Below are positions 25,510-37,340 of a stretch of DNA of 64,000 nucleotides, piece by piece. Within the stretch, counting starts at the first letter, position 1. Every line of letters begins with the position of its first letter. The notes under the pieces were generated by a model, which saw nothing but the letters and a program-made list of their open reading frames with translations, did not search any database and was not told the DNA's origin. Made by a program: the position numbers and the translations under genes. The stretch covers positions 25,771,001-25,835,000 of the forward strand of contig JAJNNQ010000024.1 in the NCBI GenBank assembly GCA_027886175.1, read 5' to 3'. The stretch comes from Phylloscopus collybita. Its lineage: Eukaryota; Chordata; Aves; Passeriformes; Phylloscopidae.

Positions 25510-25705
25510 CAAATTTACAGTTTAAGGGACAGAAGGGAATAACAAACTATCATCTAATCTGACACATGCCAGAGACATTTATCCAGCTGTTTCAGTAATG
25601 AGTCCAGTAATCTGTGCATGCTTAAAATAATGTATCATCCAGTAAGGCATCTGATCTTGATTTGAGGATTTAAAAAAATGTGCCGAAGTCAGCCTACTTT
25701 TGTAC
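25510..25705 (-). mobile_element. Ancient CR1/L3-type LINE relic
   Basis: The + strand contains AAGGGACAGAAGGGAATAAC, then ATCATCTAATCTGACACATG, and later GGCATCTGATCTTGATTTGA. I recognise this order as an old amniote CR1-like consensus (antisense: a 'ggccagaagggacca...atctagtctgacctcctg...catccaatcttgattt' pattern). It is much more diverged than the young CR1 copies in this window. The assignment is from memory of the pattern, not from a search. Confidence 0.65.
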
Positions 25706-25723
25706 TCCATTCTTAGATTTGTT

Positions 25724-25830
25724 AAAAAAAACAAAAACAAAAACAAAAACAAAAACAACGCAACAACAACAACAACACAAAAAAACCCACAAACAAACAA
25801 AAAAACCAAGAAAAAACCCACACAACAAAA
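25724..25830. repeat. A/C low-complexity tract
   Basis: This is made of (AAAAAC)n, then (CAA)n, then mixed AAACCC. Only two G occur, at about 25760 and 25810. It lies about 280 bp downstream of the G/T tract in the opposite base polarity, so the two tracts are partly complementary. Confidence 0.9.
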
Positions 25831-27059
25831 CTGAACAAGTCTCATTTCTTGCCTGAATTTGTCTGTGTTTAGCTTAATGTTAGGATTTGTTGGTTCATTT
25901 TTCTCTGCCATACTAAAGACCCTGTAAACAATGGACAATTCTCTTGAGGTGTTTACAAATAAGTTAGTCACCTTTTGGTCCCCTCCTTGATGAGGTGAGG
26001 AGACTGAGCTATTGATACATTAGTCTCCTCATGTCTGAGATGTGTGAGCTGCCCTCTGTCATGTTCTCTTCTGAGTCCAGTTTTCACCCCATGGCTGTGT
26101 ACAGAGACAAACAAGCAACACGGAGCCCCTGTGCTTTGCTGCTGCCATCTTTGGTGCCAGTGCTTTCACCAGCTGGGACAGAGCCTCCCATCTCACCCAT
26201 AAGATGTTATCTCTGAAGCTGTTTAATTTTGGCTCGTGTTCACAGTTTTTTGGGGAAATTCTTTCATATAACTGAGCCCAGCCATCTCTGTATGTTCCCA
26301 TTTCCTTATGTGAACAATCTGCAACTTTTTCTTAGAGGAGGATTCTACACAGCAGCAAGTTCTGGAAAGCTCTTTCATTCAGCTAGGAATCTGAAGAGAT
26401 TTCTTTTCTTTTTTTGAAACCCCAAACTTTGAAAACAGCTGTTGTCTCCATTTGAAAGAACACAGCATAAATAAGCCATCTATGAAACTGTGTAAGTGTG
26501 GGAAATTCAATAATGTTTCCAGACATTAAGAAACAGACATTGGGACTGGGCTTGGTGTGAAGTTCTTTGAGGGATGAGAAGCTTGTTTATTTTGTTTAGA
26601 CCAAAATGAGTTCAAAAATACTGCCATCAGCTTATCCAGTGTAAGAGGACATTCCCACAGTAGCCTTCCTCTGTATTGCAACTAAAGAGTACTTGAGGCT
26701 GATCATGGATTCTGTTCCATTTGGAGGACTTTCACATGCCTTAATCTATTGAGATCTCTGAAACCCTCTCCTCTTTGCAAGTCCTATTCTGCAATCTCCT
26801 CCTTCTGTGATTCACCTCATAGAAATTCCTGAATAAGTTTTGTCTTCAGTTTTGCCAATAAGTGATGCTCTTTGTGATCCCCTGTGGAGCTGTGAAGCTC
26901 AGGGTAGGTATTTGCTAGAGAAATACAGGAGCAAAGGATATTGGGAAGAGGGCCAAAGCAACTCAGATGTGATGCATTTGTTATTATGGGGCTGTAGGAA
27001 AAGCCCTCTTTCCTTTACCCATCCCAATTTTCTTTTTCATTAGCCTCCTGATGCTAACC
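25831..27059. other. Unique non-coding sequence, no gene seen
   Basis: I see no recognisable repeat or coding exon. Confidence 0.5.
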
Positions 27060-27200
27060 TCTGAATAACTTCTAAAGTAAACCGCCCATAAATATTGCAC
27101 GAGTCTCCAATACTAAAAGCTGATAAAGTTTATAGCACTTATAAAATAAATAGAAGGAAATGCTTTTCAGTTTCCTATTTATAGGTCTCAAGAGAGATCT
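27060..27200. promoter_or_regulatory. Candidate conserved element with a MEF2 site
   Basis: This AT-rich block contains CTATTTATAG at 27175-27184, an exact match to the MEF2 consensus YTAWWWWTAR. Nearby are TAAAGTTTATAG and ATAAAATAAATAG. It has no repeats. The enhancer role is inferred. Confidence 0.25.
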
Positions 27201-30200
27201 CAGGTATGATTTATCACTTCAATTTTAACTGTATTACTCTCCCCCTATCACATACACACAACTCTTTTCCTTGGTCATTCTTTTTTTCTCACACACAGCT
27301 GCTTCCTCTTTTCCCTGTAGACGTGCTCACACCCACACAGCCATTTGCCCTCCACATCTTTGCTAACAGGCAGGAGACTGTGCTCTTTTAGAGAGTGTTG
27401 AGTGTCATCGGTTTTCACCAGAGTCAGCAGGCGTTGAGGGTTCTCAGCATTTACTGAGGGGCTCTCAAACACATGTAATTCAAAGGAAAAAACTACTTTT
27501 TTCAAGTGAACGTGGCACGTGGCCAAAGAAGGATTAAAAAAGAGGGAGGCAACATTTGGACGTGGGTGGATCATTAAAGCACAGAGAGTATAGTTAACAT
27601 AGGGTATGTTTCTTTTTAGGGCATTCCTATATGCTTTCCAAGTGTTAATGTTTCTAAGCATGCAGAATTCATCCTCAATTGCCAGTACATTGCACTTGAG
27701 CAGATAAATGGACTGTGGCTAATAATACCCTTTTCCTTGGAGGAAATGAACATCACTCCTTCTGTTTTATAAAAGTGGAGGCACACTTCTGGCCACGTAT
27801 AGCGAGTCTGAATTAGCATTTTATTTTGGTGCAAAGGTGCACTTCTGAAGTAAATATCCTTGTTGTCCCCATTTAGTTTATTTTCCCATTTAAATGGAAC
27901 TCTTGTCCCGGAAATGTATCTGCTAACAGGCATTCAATCCATGGAACCAGACTACAGCTAAACCAACTTAAACTTCACAAAACATGTAAATGTGGACATG
28001 AGATTGTCAGTGCCAGCTGTTTTGCTTTAGAGTTCCATTCCTATTACACTGCAGCACTAGCTAATGTGTCAAGCCACATCACTGCCACAGCGTTTGACAC
28101 CACTGAATCCTAACTGCATTTCCCTGTTCTGGTTCTACATTAAAAACCAACCAAACAAGAATGCCTTTCGTGACTCTGATTGAAATAAATACATTTATGT
28201 TTGAAATTCCCACAGACTTCACTTCCAGGGTTTTCCTTCCCAAATTCTTCAACTGACACTGGAATACAAAGAACAGTAAAAAAGAGACCACAAAAGCCAG
28301 AAGTCCTCAGAAGTGAAGTCTAATTTGCTCCAAGGAAATAAAGGAATTAAAACTGCTGCGTCTGATGCTGCTTATATTGAGCTTTCCATCTCCTTATCAC
28401 AGGACAGAAACTGAAGTTTAGATGATGTGAACCTGCTTGCTAGAAGGACCCATGCTGAATGGGATAGGTGAGGGAGTGCAGATAATGGAAGAAAAGTTCA
28501 ACACCGGAGAAAAAAGAAATGACAGCTGAAAATATCTGCATGCAGTGAAAGGGGAATTCTTTAAAAGCAAATGTTTCTCTTCCAAAAAAAAAAAAAAAAA
28601 GAAAAAAAATCCAAGCAAACTCATGTGGGGTGAAGAGTACAATGTAGACATACAGAATCCCTCTTCCTGGGTGTCAAGAAGTGGTATTTCTGTTTGAAAT
28701 TTGCAAAGCCCGTCTTACAATGTCTTCATATATCCTCTGATACCAGTCTCTGCACATGAAAGGCCACTGAGAAAATGTTACTTTCAGTGAATTATGCTCT
28801 GTTGCTTGGCTAAGGCTCTGCCTCGCTGAACCTCCCTGTTACAAAATATTGCTTTGTCAGCACTGGCATTCTGGAGGCCCTGTCCAATTCCTCTCCAGCT
28901 GCCATTGCTCTGGCTAAGGCTTTTCTGTTCTTGATGGAGGAGCTCTCACCGCTACAACATCTGATCAAACCATCACCCTTTTGTTATTCAGTCTGTTAGG
29001 TAGCACAAATAAATCTTTCACCATTTACTGCTTCATACCCCACTGACCATGCTGTTGTCTCGTATTGACAGCAACCACAGCTGCACTTTTCCTCCTGCTT
29101 GGGACAAAAACAACTAGTAAATTAGTATCAACTCTATTCCTTTCCAGTTCAAAGCTTACTCAATCTCTGTGGTGATAGAGAACCACTTCTGGACACAAAA
29201 AATAATATTCTGGTTTAGTTCATAATTTATCATATCTGACAAAATTGACCTGCTGGATAATACTGGAATCTATTCATTATCTTCAGGAAATACTGAAACT
29301 ATAAGAGGAACTGTAACTTCAAATGACTTATAATTTCACTGTTTAACCCCCCTGCTGTCATCTTGAGGCCATGAAGCACAAGGTTTGTTCCAGCTGAGCT
29401 CAGCCACCTAAAACCCAGACGTGTAAGTGTCAGGTCAGTGGGGAGACACAGGTGGCTACACAGGATGTTGCTTCCATCTGCTAGAGACACCTCTTAGGAT
29501 GAGAAGAATGCTTCCTAGGTTAGGAAACCCATTTGTCCATGTGGCCTGTATTGTTAATAAAATGACAAGACTCCTTCAGAGGGATGATTCAAAACCAGAT
29601 TTTGTTGCTTTGTGATGCAGGAAGAGGCTGGAGAATGCACAGGGAAGGCCAGTCTGTAGTCATAGGTCTGGCATGCAGCTACCTCTCCATCAAAATGCTT
29701 CTCTTTCTAAAAGGTACCACTGGAAGTCAGACGGGTGATGTCTTTTGATTGTCATCCAGCCCCTGGTGAATAAGTTACTGAGGGTTTTCATCGCAGTAAG
29801 GGAATTCCTGAGCTTCTTACACAGAATTAGCTGCCCAGCAATTCTTCCTTCTCAACCTTCTCAACATGTCTCACCCCTTGTCTTTGCAAGGCCTTTCTGC
29901 AGTGCATATCTCCTATGGCAGCAAAGAGGTTAATGAACAAGCCACCCAACACAGTTTGCTTAGGAAGACAACAGACTCAGGTGCTGAACTGTCTGGCCAA
30001 GTTCCAGTGAATACAGGAGCAAAGCAGAAGTGCTTGGTCACTGAGGGAAATGAACAAGGCCTGGAGATGGCTGGGGGAAGCAGCCTGACCAACAGCCATC
30101 AAAAACCAGGTGGATTTATTAGCCTGCCAAGAAGCAGCTTGGTGAAAGCAATATGTAAAACGTAAATGTCAGTAAGCAACATGAGCTATGGAGCTCTGTG

Positions 30201-33200
30201 AATAGCCTCTAAAGACCAAGCCTGATGTGCCAAAGCCTTTATTTACAGAGATCTGTTCTCTCACCTGTCACTGAATAGGGAGGATGGACTGAGCTTTCCA
30301 AGCCCAGAAAATAACATGGTTCCTATCAAACCATTCCATTCTGTGCATCCTTAAGGTAAATCGTGCCTCTTAATGAGCCTACCACTGGTCACAATGAACA
30401 GCAAGCACTACAGTAGAGTCCAGTCAAGGTCCTTTGGTCCTGCAGAAAAGATTGATAAAGATCACAATAAACAGATTTTTTCTTCCTGAAGCCTGAAAAA
30501 TTTGGAACAAGACACCAAGCACTAATGTAGGGCTTAAATCCTCCTTGGTTCCTCTCCTGGAAGAATGAGTTTTTGCAAGGTCAGACATCTTCCTTTATCA
30601 CGCTTGGTCCAAAAGCTGAAAGATTGGTCCAAAAGCAGCAGGATTGCCCTGACCAATAGATAGGAACAGCAGGCCACTGAGCCCTGTGTTTTCCTTACTG
30701 TGCCTCAGCACAGGACTAGCAGAGAAGAAATATCAGCATGGAGACTGCTCCATGCTCCATTCAGCCGTGAGCCTCTCCACTGAGGTTGCCAGCGAGTGTG
30801 GATGTAACGAGCTCCAAAGAGCTGTGGTTTTAGTGGTGTGGGCACCTGTCCACCAGGAAGTGCGCTGAAACCTTCGACGCATTTCACAGGTTCCACCAGA
30901 GACCCATCAAACACTAATAACATTCAATCACTGCTAACCAAGGCTGATTTTGGACCAAATGCTTGGAAGTGAAATACTACCCATCCCACCACCCACCCCG
31001 GCCATAAGTCAATTATACATTGCAGTATTTGAAACCAATAAAACAGACCTTTTTACTATATGTCATGGCTTTCTTTGGAAGGTATTGCAACCACAGCTGA
31101 GTTTGGAAACTCTGCACATAGCTTATTTTATTTTCTTTAATGACTTTATCCATATATATCTTGTTATTGACCTTTTTATCCACATGATGTTGCTTTTTTT
31201 TTTTTTAATTGCAAAGAATATTTTGTTTCCTTGTTTCAGTTTGGCAATGAACTGTATAATCTTGTTCCTTATTTAGAGATGCATTCGCTCAGAGAGCTTT
31301 CATACTGCCCACAATTAGAATCCACCCTAATTCAAACACCATCCCTTATCACATTCCAACCCACTCAATACAGTGCAGTGGCAGAGACGTCGAGGCATCT
31401 GTTGAGAGGACTTAATGCCAGAGTCTGAGCTGTGGTTTTGGTCCCATGCAAAGACCTGCACCAGCTCTAATGGTGTCCAGTCACTTCAGTGGGCAGTCAA
31501 ATGCAGATTTCTTACATATGACCTATGAGTCAACAGGGGCTTCTAGTGATATGGCCAAATCCAAAGTTGGTTTTGCATGGGGACAACCCGCTGCTGGGTT
31601 CAGCTGGCTTTGAGAGAGGCCCTTAGAAAAATAAGGCAGATCTCGACTGGAGCATAGGTAGCTCTGTGTGGTGAGTAGCTTTATAACCCTGATGTTTCCC
31701 AGAGAGAGAACATCTGTCATTAACTCCAGGAGGAAGGAAAATTTCAAGACAAAAGACAAAAACTGTTGTTTTAGTTTCAGCTGCATTTATCAGATGAGGT
31801 ATATCTACAATTTCAGTGCTTCAGTAGAAAAGAGCAACAGTCCTTAAAAGTGAATGAAAGCAAAAATAAGAGTGGCATATTTTTATTAAAAGAGGAAAGG
31901 GATGAAGGGTGAGGTGAGTACAAAACAGTATCATGTGAAAACACACTAAATAAAGAGATATTCTACCTCTGTCTTAGACAGATTAAAAACAAACACACAC
32001 ATAAACAAGCACACAAACACACAAACACACAAACAAAATCAAGGGAAATTATTTATTGTTTCTCTGTGGCAAGATGAGGACCAATTCCCACCCCAGGGCT
32101 CCTCAGTCCTTCCTTTTTCTTGACCCTCTCACCTCCCTTCCCCCTTCACCTCCCCCTTCACCAGCTGCGGCCTGCCATCCCTCTGCTGCTGCTCTCCCCT
32201 CATCCTTTGCTGTCTTTTTGACTTTTCGCAGTTCCCTAGCAACAGCTGTTTGCAGCTGACAGGAAGAGCTGTGGACATTTTGCAGGCAGAGCGATGGGCA
32301 GGGCTTGGCCTCAGCTCGTGGGTGGTGGCTGACCCCAGGACCAGGGGACATGCAGCAGCCCCAGGGCAACAGTCTCTGGTTATGACCTGAAACAGGGGGG
32401 CATCACTTAATTCTTAAGCTTCAATTGTTTTTCTTACTGGTTAACAAAAGGTTAACATTCTGCTTCACTGGAAACCCTTATTTCCCCTTGCCAAACACAG
32501 GGCTTTGCCCAATGGAAAAGCCAGTGTGGCAATCCTATGGTGGGGACATATGCATTCAAACATGGCACAGGCATCCTCCTTCCTCTCATCAAAAACAACA
32601 GCTCTGATTTTCATGTGCTGGGTGCTGCCCTGACAGCCCTGCTGTCCAGCCCACCTCCCTGCTGGAGGCTGCTACCTCTGGAGCAGCACTGAAAAATGTG
32701 TGCTAAAGCTCAGCTCTGCTTGTGTCAGCCAGAGACACCATGGGCTGGGTGTGAGGACAGCCAAGCACCCGAACACGTATCCCTTTCCACTGGCTTGGCT
32801 TCTGTGACAGCATGGCTCTGTCACAGGGGAGGATGGGCAGCTGAGGGCAGCAGCATCACTGCAGTAGTTACTGGAGCTCAATGCTACCCTATCATCATTA
32901 TTGATGATGCTGTTACTATTATTACTGCTATTGTTGTTGTATTCCTCACTTAATTTGCCCCAAAGAAATCAAACTTGTGTTACTTTATATAGCAGCCATT
33001 TCCTCACCACTCACAAACATCTCCTGTCAGAAGTGCTGGAGGTGCTCTGGAAAGTATGATGCAAGTTTTTAAACCACTTGATAAGGGCTTTTGAAAACTG
33101 AACTCCAAGCCATTACACTGCAATAATTTAGTTACTCTGGAATGGACAAGTACACCAGCTGAATTTGTAAGGTGGGCACATACTTACCTCAACTTATAAT

Positions 33201-35149
33201 GCCAAGTGATCAAGGCATCCAAAAGATCACACAGAGAAGTTATTTCAGTTTAAATGAAAACAGAAGAAGAAAAGAAACAAGTTTTTCTCCATTACTCAAC
33301 AAAACAAGTGGCTTTTTTTTTTTTTTATTAATCAGGCAGCCCTGGATGTTTGAATTCTGTGATAGTGCCTCAATCACAGGTTTGGTTTTTTTTTCCTCCT
33401 GGTTATTTCCAAGCTTCTTAACTATCATGTCAAATAAAGGTACAGAACTAACTTGCATGATGGAAATAATATGTCTGGCTGTTGTGAATCTAACCTCATT
33501 CTCAGCCTCATCTTCTTCCAGAGCGGTGTTCTGTCTGTGTCTTCTTCATCCCTGGGTGGGCAGGGGCTGGGCAGCCCTGCCAGCTGGTGCACTTTCTGCA
33601 TGAGACACACCAGTCACCCCACCTCCCACCACCTGGCACAGTGTCCACATCTTTTACTTTCCCTGTTCAGCTCAGCTTGCAGTCCCTCTCTGGCACCCTG
33701 TGTCTGCCAGCCAGCTGTGTCCCAGGTTGGAGGTCCCATGGCAGGAGGGAGGCTGCAGCCTCCATAGCTGCTACAGGGTATGTGACTTCCAGTGCCCATG
33801 TGTGTTTTGGATAGGAGCAGACCTGCCCCTGCCCATCTCCATTTGACTTGCATGCTACAGTGACTTAGACTGCTCGAAGGCATGCAGCAGTATTAAGACA
33901 AAGCTTCATAAAGGACAGCCAGGTGCCTTTTCTCTCCTAGCTGGAGAGAGGCTCAATCTGCACACTGCCTTTGTTGCCCTCTACATCAATAGCAATCATC
34001 ATTTGCACTTGCACACACTTCTCCTTCCTCTACTATTTCCACCTTCCTACCTCTGTCCCTGTGCTTCCATTTCTATGACAGCAATCTCTGCTGTCTGGAA
34101 GAGCTGTTTTGCAGAGTGGGATGGGATACAGATGGATGATAGGTGGGATGGAGGAAGTATGTGTAGCCAGAAGGCTGCTCAGGTAGAGGGAGGGGATTGT
34201 GGGGTTAAGGGAAGGTAGCAAATTGGAAATGGTGCCCACATACTCCAGGGAGTAAGAAAGGAATAAAGGGCATCGGGGAAGTGGCAAGAGAAGTGGAGGA
34301 AAGGTGACAGACCCTATCACCTATCTGTCATCTCCTTTAAATCTGAAAATCTCACTGCCAACCTTTCTTGTTCACACACCTCCTGAAATCTACTACCCTT
34401 TCCCATCAGACTGATGACACTCAAAGTGCCACTGATCCTTCTCACCCTCCCCCACTTTTCAGCCTTTGGAACTGCCTTTCTTGCCTTTTTCCACTGCTGC
34501 AGAAAATCACTTTTCTTACCCAAAATGTGCTGGCAGCAGGAAAATTCTCTGAGGCTGAAAAACCTTGAGATGCTGGGGTTGTGACCTGATGCTTGGGAGC
34601 TTACCTCCCAGCTTTTAATTTTTTTTTTTACACCAGCCTTACAGGAGCTGAGCTGTGCCTGCTCTCACACCTCTGCAAATAGCATCTCCCTCTTTGGTCC
34701 TACCACCAGCCACAGCTGAGACCTCTCTGTTGGGTGAAAACAACCCCATGTCCTAAAAGGCCACACATTTTTGCCTTTTTTTGTTTTTCTTCTGCTTCCC
34801 TGTTCTTCTGTAAATCTCTCATCTTTTTGTTCTTTAAGTTTCTTGGTGGTTTGGATTTGGGTTTTTTTGGCAGTATTTGTTTTTTGTCTTATCTCTAGTT
34901 CTAAGCTTGTCTCTTTGTCAATCATGCTGGCTCAGCAGCAAACTAGTTAAGTCTAAGTGCCCTCATCAGACTTGAAATTAGATTAGTGGTAGAGGACAGG
35001 AGTTTGCACTTCACAGGTAACGTTTTATGCCATGCATTGTCTCAGGTAAAGAACACTGCTTTATTTATACAAGCTCATATTTTATAGCTTCTCTCCTAAG
35101 TCAGAGGGAGAACTTCTGTTTCCAAAGAAATTCTTATATTCTTAGAACT
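27201..35149. other. Long unique non-coding stretch with scattered simple repeats
   Basis: I see no gene or transposon in about 8 kb. Simple repeats include A17 at 28584-28600, a CA/AAAC-rich patch at 31986-32037, an imperfect ATT/ATC/GTT run at 32887-32943, and T14 at 33313-33326. A pyrimidine-rich patch lies at 32100-32165. Frames of up to 143 codons do not resemble known proteins. Confidence 0.5.
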
Positions 35150-35500
35150 TGAATATGCCATTTGGGCCACATAAATGTATGTTGGCCAGATGTTTAATAT
35201 CCTTGTTTCAATGTGTTTTGCTGACAATAAAAGAATAATGAACGTTCCTGCAGGATAGCTTGATGTAGATTAGGATACAACAAATGCATTTTGATTTTTG
35301 AGAGTGCAGAAACAGCAGACACAAAAAATGAATGAAATGTAAATCCTGTTCTTATTTTTCCTCAGTGAACTTCATATTTTATCCATAGACTTGAGTACAA
35401 CATGCATTATGAGTTGACCAGCCATATACTGTAAAAACAAGGCAAATATACACCTCAAGCCCAGTCACAATGAATGCCACATCAATCACTCCATATAATG
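35150..35500. promoter_or_regulatory. Candidate conserved AT-rich non-coding element
   Basis: This is about 350 bp of AT-rich unique sequence with homeodomain- and POU-like cores (for example AATAATGAAC, AAATGCATTTTG and TGCATTATGAG), no repeats and no open frame. It has the texture of a conserved enhancer, but I cannot show conservation. Confidence 0.18.
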
Positions 35501-36969
35501 GGTTTATGGAATCTGCCCCTCCTAGCTGTACATAGTGGATATCTTCAGGTGCCTTCCAGCAAGGCTTAATTTGGGGAGGTAAGTGACAATCTCAAGTGTT
35601 TATGTGTTCCACCTATTGAAAAGATAAGTGTTAAAAAAATACTGACACTACAAGGGATCAAGTTTTGCTGTAATTTATACATTTTAAAATTCTCCAGGAG
35701 TTACTGGGTGTGTGTTGGTGTACCTGAAAGCAGCATTAAGCCTACGATTTATGGAAGCAGTTTAGTACAGCGATAAGCCTATCAGAGATTAACACACACA
35801 CACAGAGTTTCTGCATTTTGTAAACTGCCATCAATCCCCCGTACTGCCACCAGAGCAGATAATATCTTCTTGTCTGCAATAAAGTACACTCTTTCTAAAT
35901 CTGGTACCAGAGATATTTATTCCTTGCACAGCTCAAACATATGAATAAAGAAGTCAGAATGACTAGATCAAGTCCAACACAAATCTGTTGGTATGCAGAG
36001 TATTTTATGTCATACGGTGCTATTCAAGTTCCATGCTCAAATGCGACACGAGGCAAGCTACTGGGAAGTTGGAATATGAAATCCTGGTTCTGCTAAAATC
36101 GTGGTGGTCTACTTGTGTCACTGCTTTCCAACAGAGTTTGTGTCTGGGCAAGCCTCAGTTGTATCAGTGCTGGTGTCCTTTTACAGAGCACGGACTACAG
36201 ATGAAGCTGGGAGGTGACCATGGGTGCACTTGAAATGTATTGTGCAGCTAGGGCTGAGCTCTAGTGGTGTGTTATCCTCTAACTATTCACCTCCTTCAGT
36301 CCTTAATGGCATTGCAAAAGCAAAGGCAATGGTCACAGTAATAGAGAGCAATAACCACCACCAAAAGCTGAGCTGTTGTCCTGTATCAGACAGCACTGCT
36401 TTTCACCAGAGGAAAGGGCACTCGGCTATAAAAACAGGAAGCACTTTTAAATAAAATAGAAAAAAATAGCATTCTAAGGTAGGATTTAAAATGAGCTTGG
36501 GACTGGATCAGGTGACATGATAAGTGAGGTTTGTGTGGCATTATTTGGGAGTTGAGAGATGTGAACTGTTTTTTTAGCAGTTCCAATGAGACTCACTTTT
36601 TCTCAACTTGTGCTCCCTCTCTGTTCTGCTGTGCCTCTTCTTCTGTTTATCTTCTTTTTTTGGCAACTAGTTCTTCTGAAGAACAACCCCTCTTTTTTTT
36701 CTAATAAGATACTGTAGTCTACATTATAATAAAGACCTGATCTCTGGTGTGACACAAAGATCATCCAGAAAATTATATAAAGGATAAATGGGTGAAGATG
36801 GAAGTCCCATCTCTGGAATGAGATATAGGGATCCAGTGTCATTAAAAGCTGATGTCACTAAAAGTCTCTTTAGGAAAAGCCTCTATTTCCTGAAGGTGTG
36901 ATTTCTCTGTGTGGAAGTATGTAAACCTAGAAGACCCTAGTCACATCCTGCATTATGTAAGATTAGGTA
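35501..36969. other. Unique non-coding sequence, no gene seen
   Basis: A short (AC)7 run lies near 35793. The rest is unrecognised. Confidence 0.5.
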
Positions 36970-37340
36970 AAATCAGCAACAGCAGAGGCATCCATTCTGT
37001 GAAGCCCAGAGTCCTCTCTCTGACAGTGGCCAACAGTGGTACCTTGCTAAGAGTAGAGAACAGGGCCAGCATATAGCAAGCCATGCCCTGTACATTCTTC
37101 CACTCTCCAGCAAGTTTTGGCTTAAGAACTCCCTGTACAACACAGCAGCAGAGCTGCATCAGGTAGCTTCTGATGTTTGCTTCTTGCAGGATTGTACTGG
37201 ATTAGTTCTGAAACTCATATGAAGTTCCAGCACCCATTCAATCCTGAGAAAAGGTACTCCAGAGCTTAACTGTGCATTACATAAAGGAGCTGTTTCTTTG
37301 CTCCACTTTGAACCTGCCACCTGCCTGCCTTGAACATGTG
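36970..37340 (-). mobile_element. Ancient CR1/L3-type LINE relic
   Basis: The + strand reads CTCTCTCTGACAGTGGCCAA and GAGAACAGGGCCAGCATATA, then CTCCAGCAAGTTTTGGCTTA. Further on it reads CAGAGCTTAACTGTGCATTA and TTGAACCTGCCACCTGCC. This order matches an old interspersed repeat family widespread in turtles, crocodilians and birds, in antisense orientation. There is an internal gap where the consensus is missing. The family name is uncertain. Confidence 0.72.

Noticed and set aside
35480..35510. CCATATAATGG as an SRF CArG box
   Set aside because: It has seven A/T bases between CC and GG, whereas a CArG box needs six.
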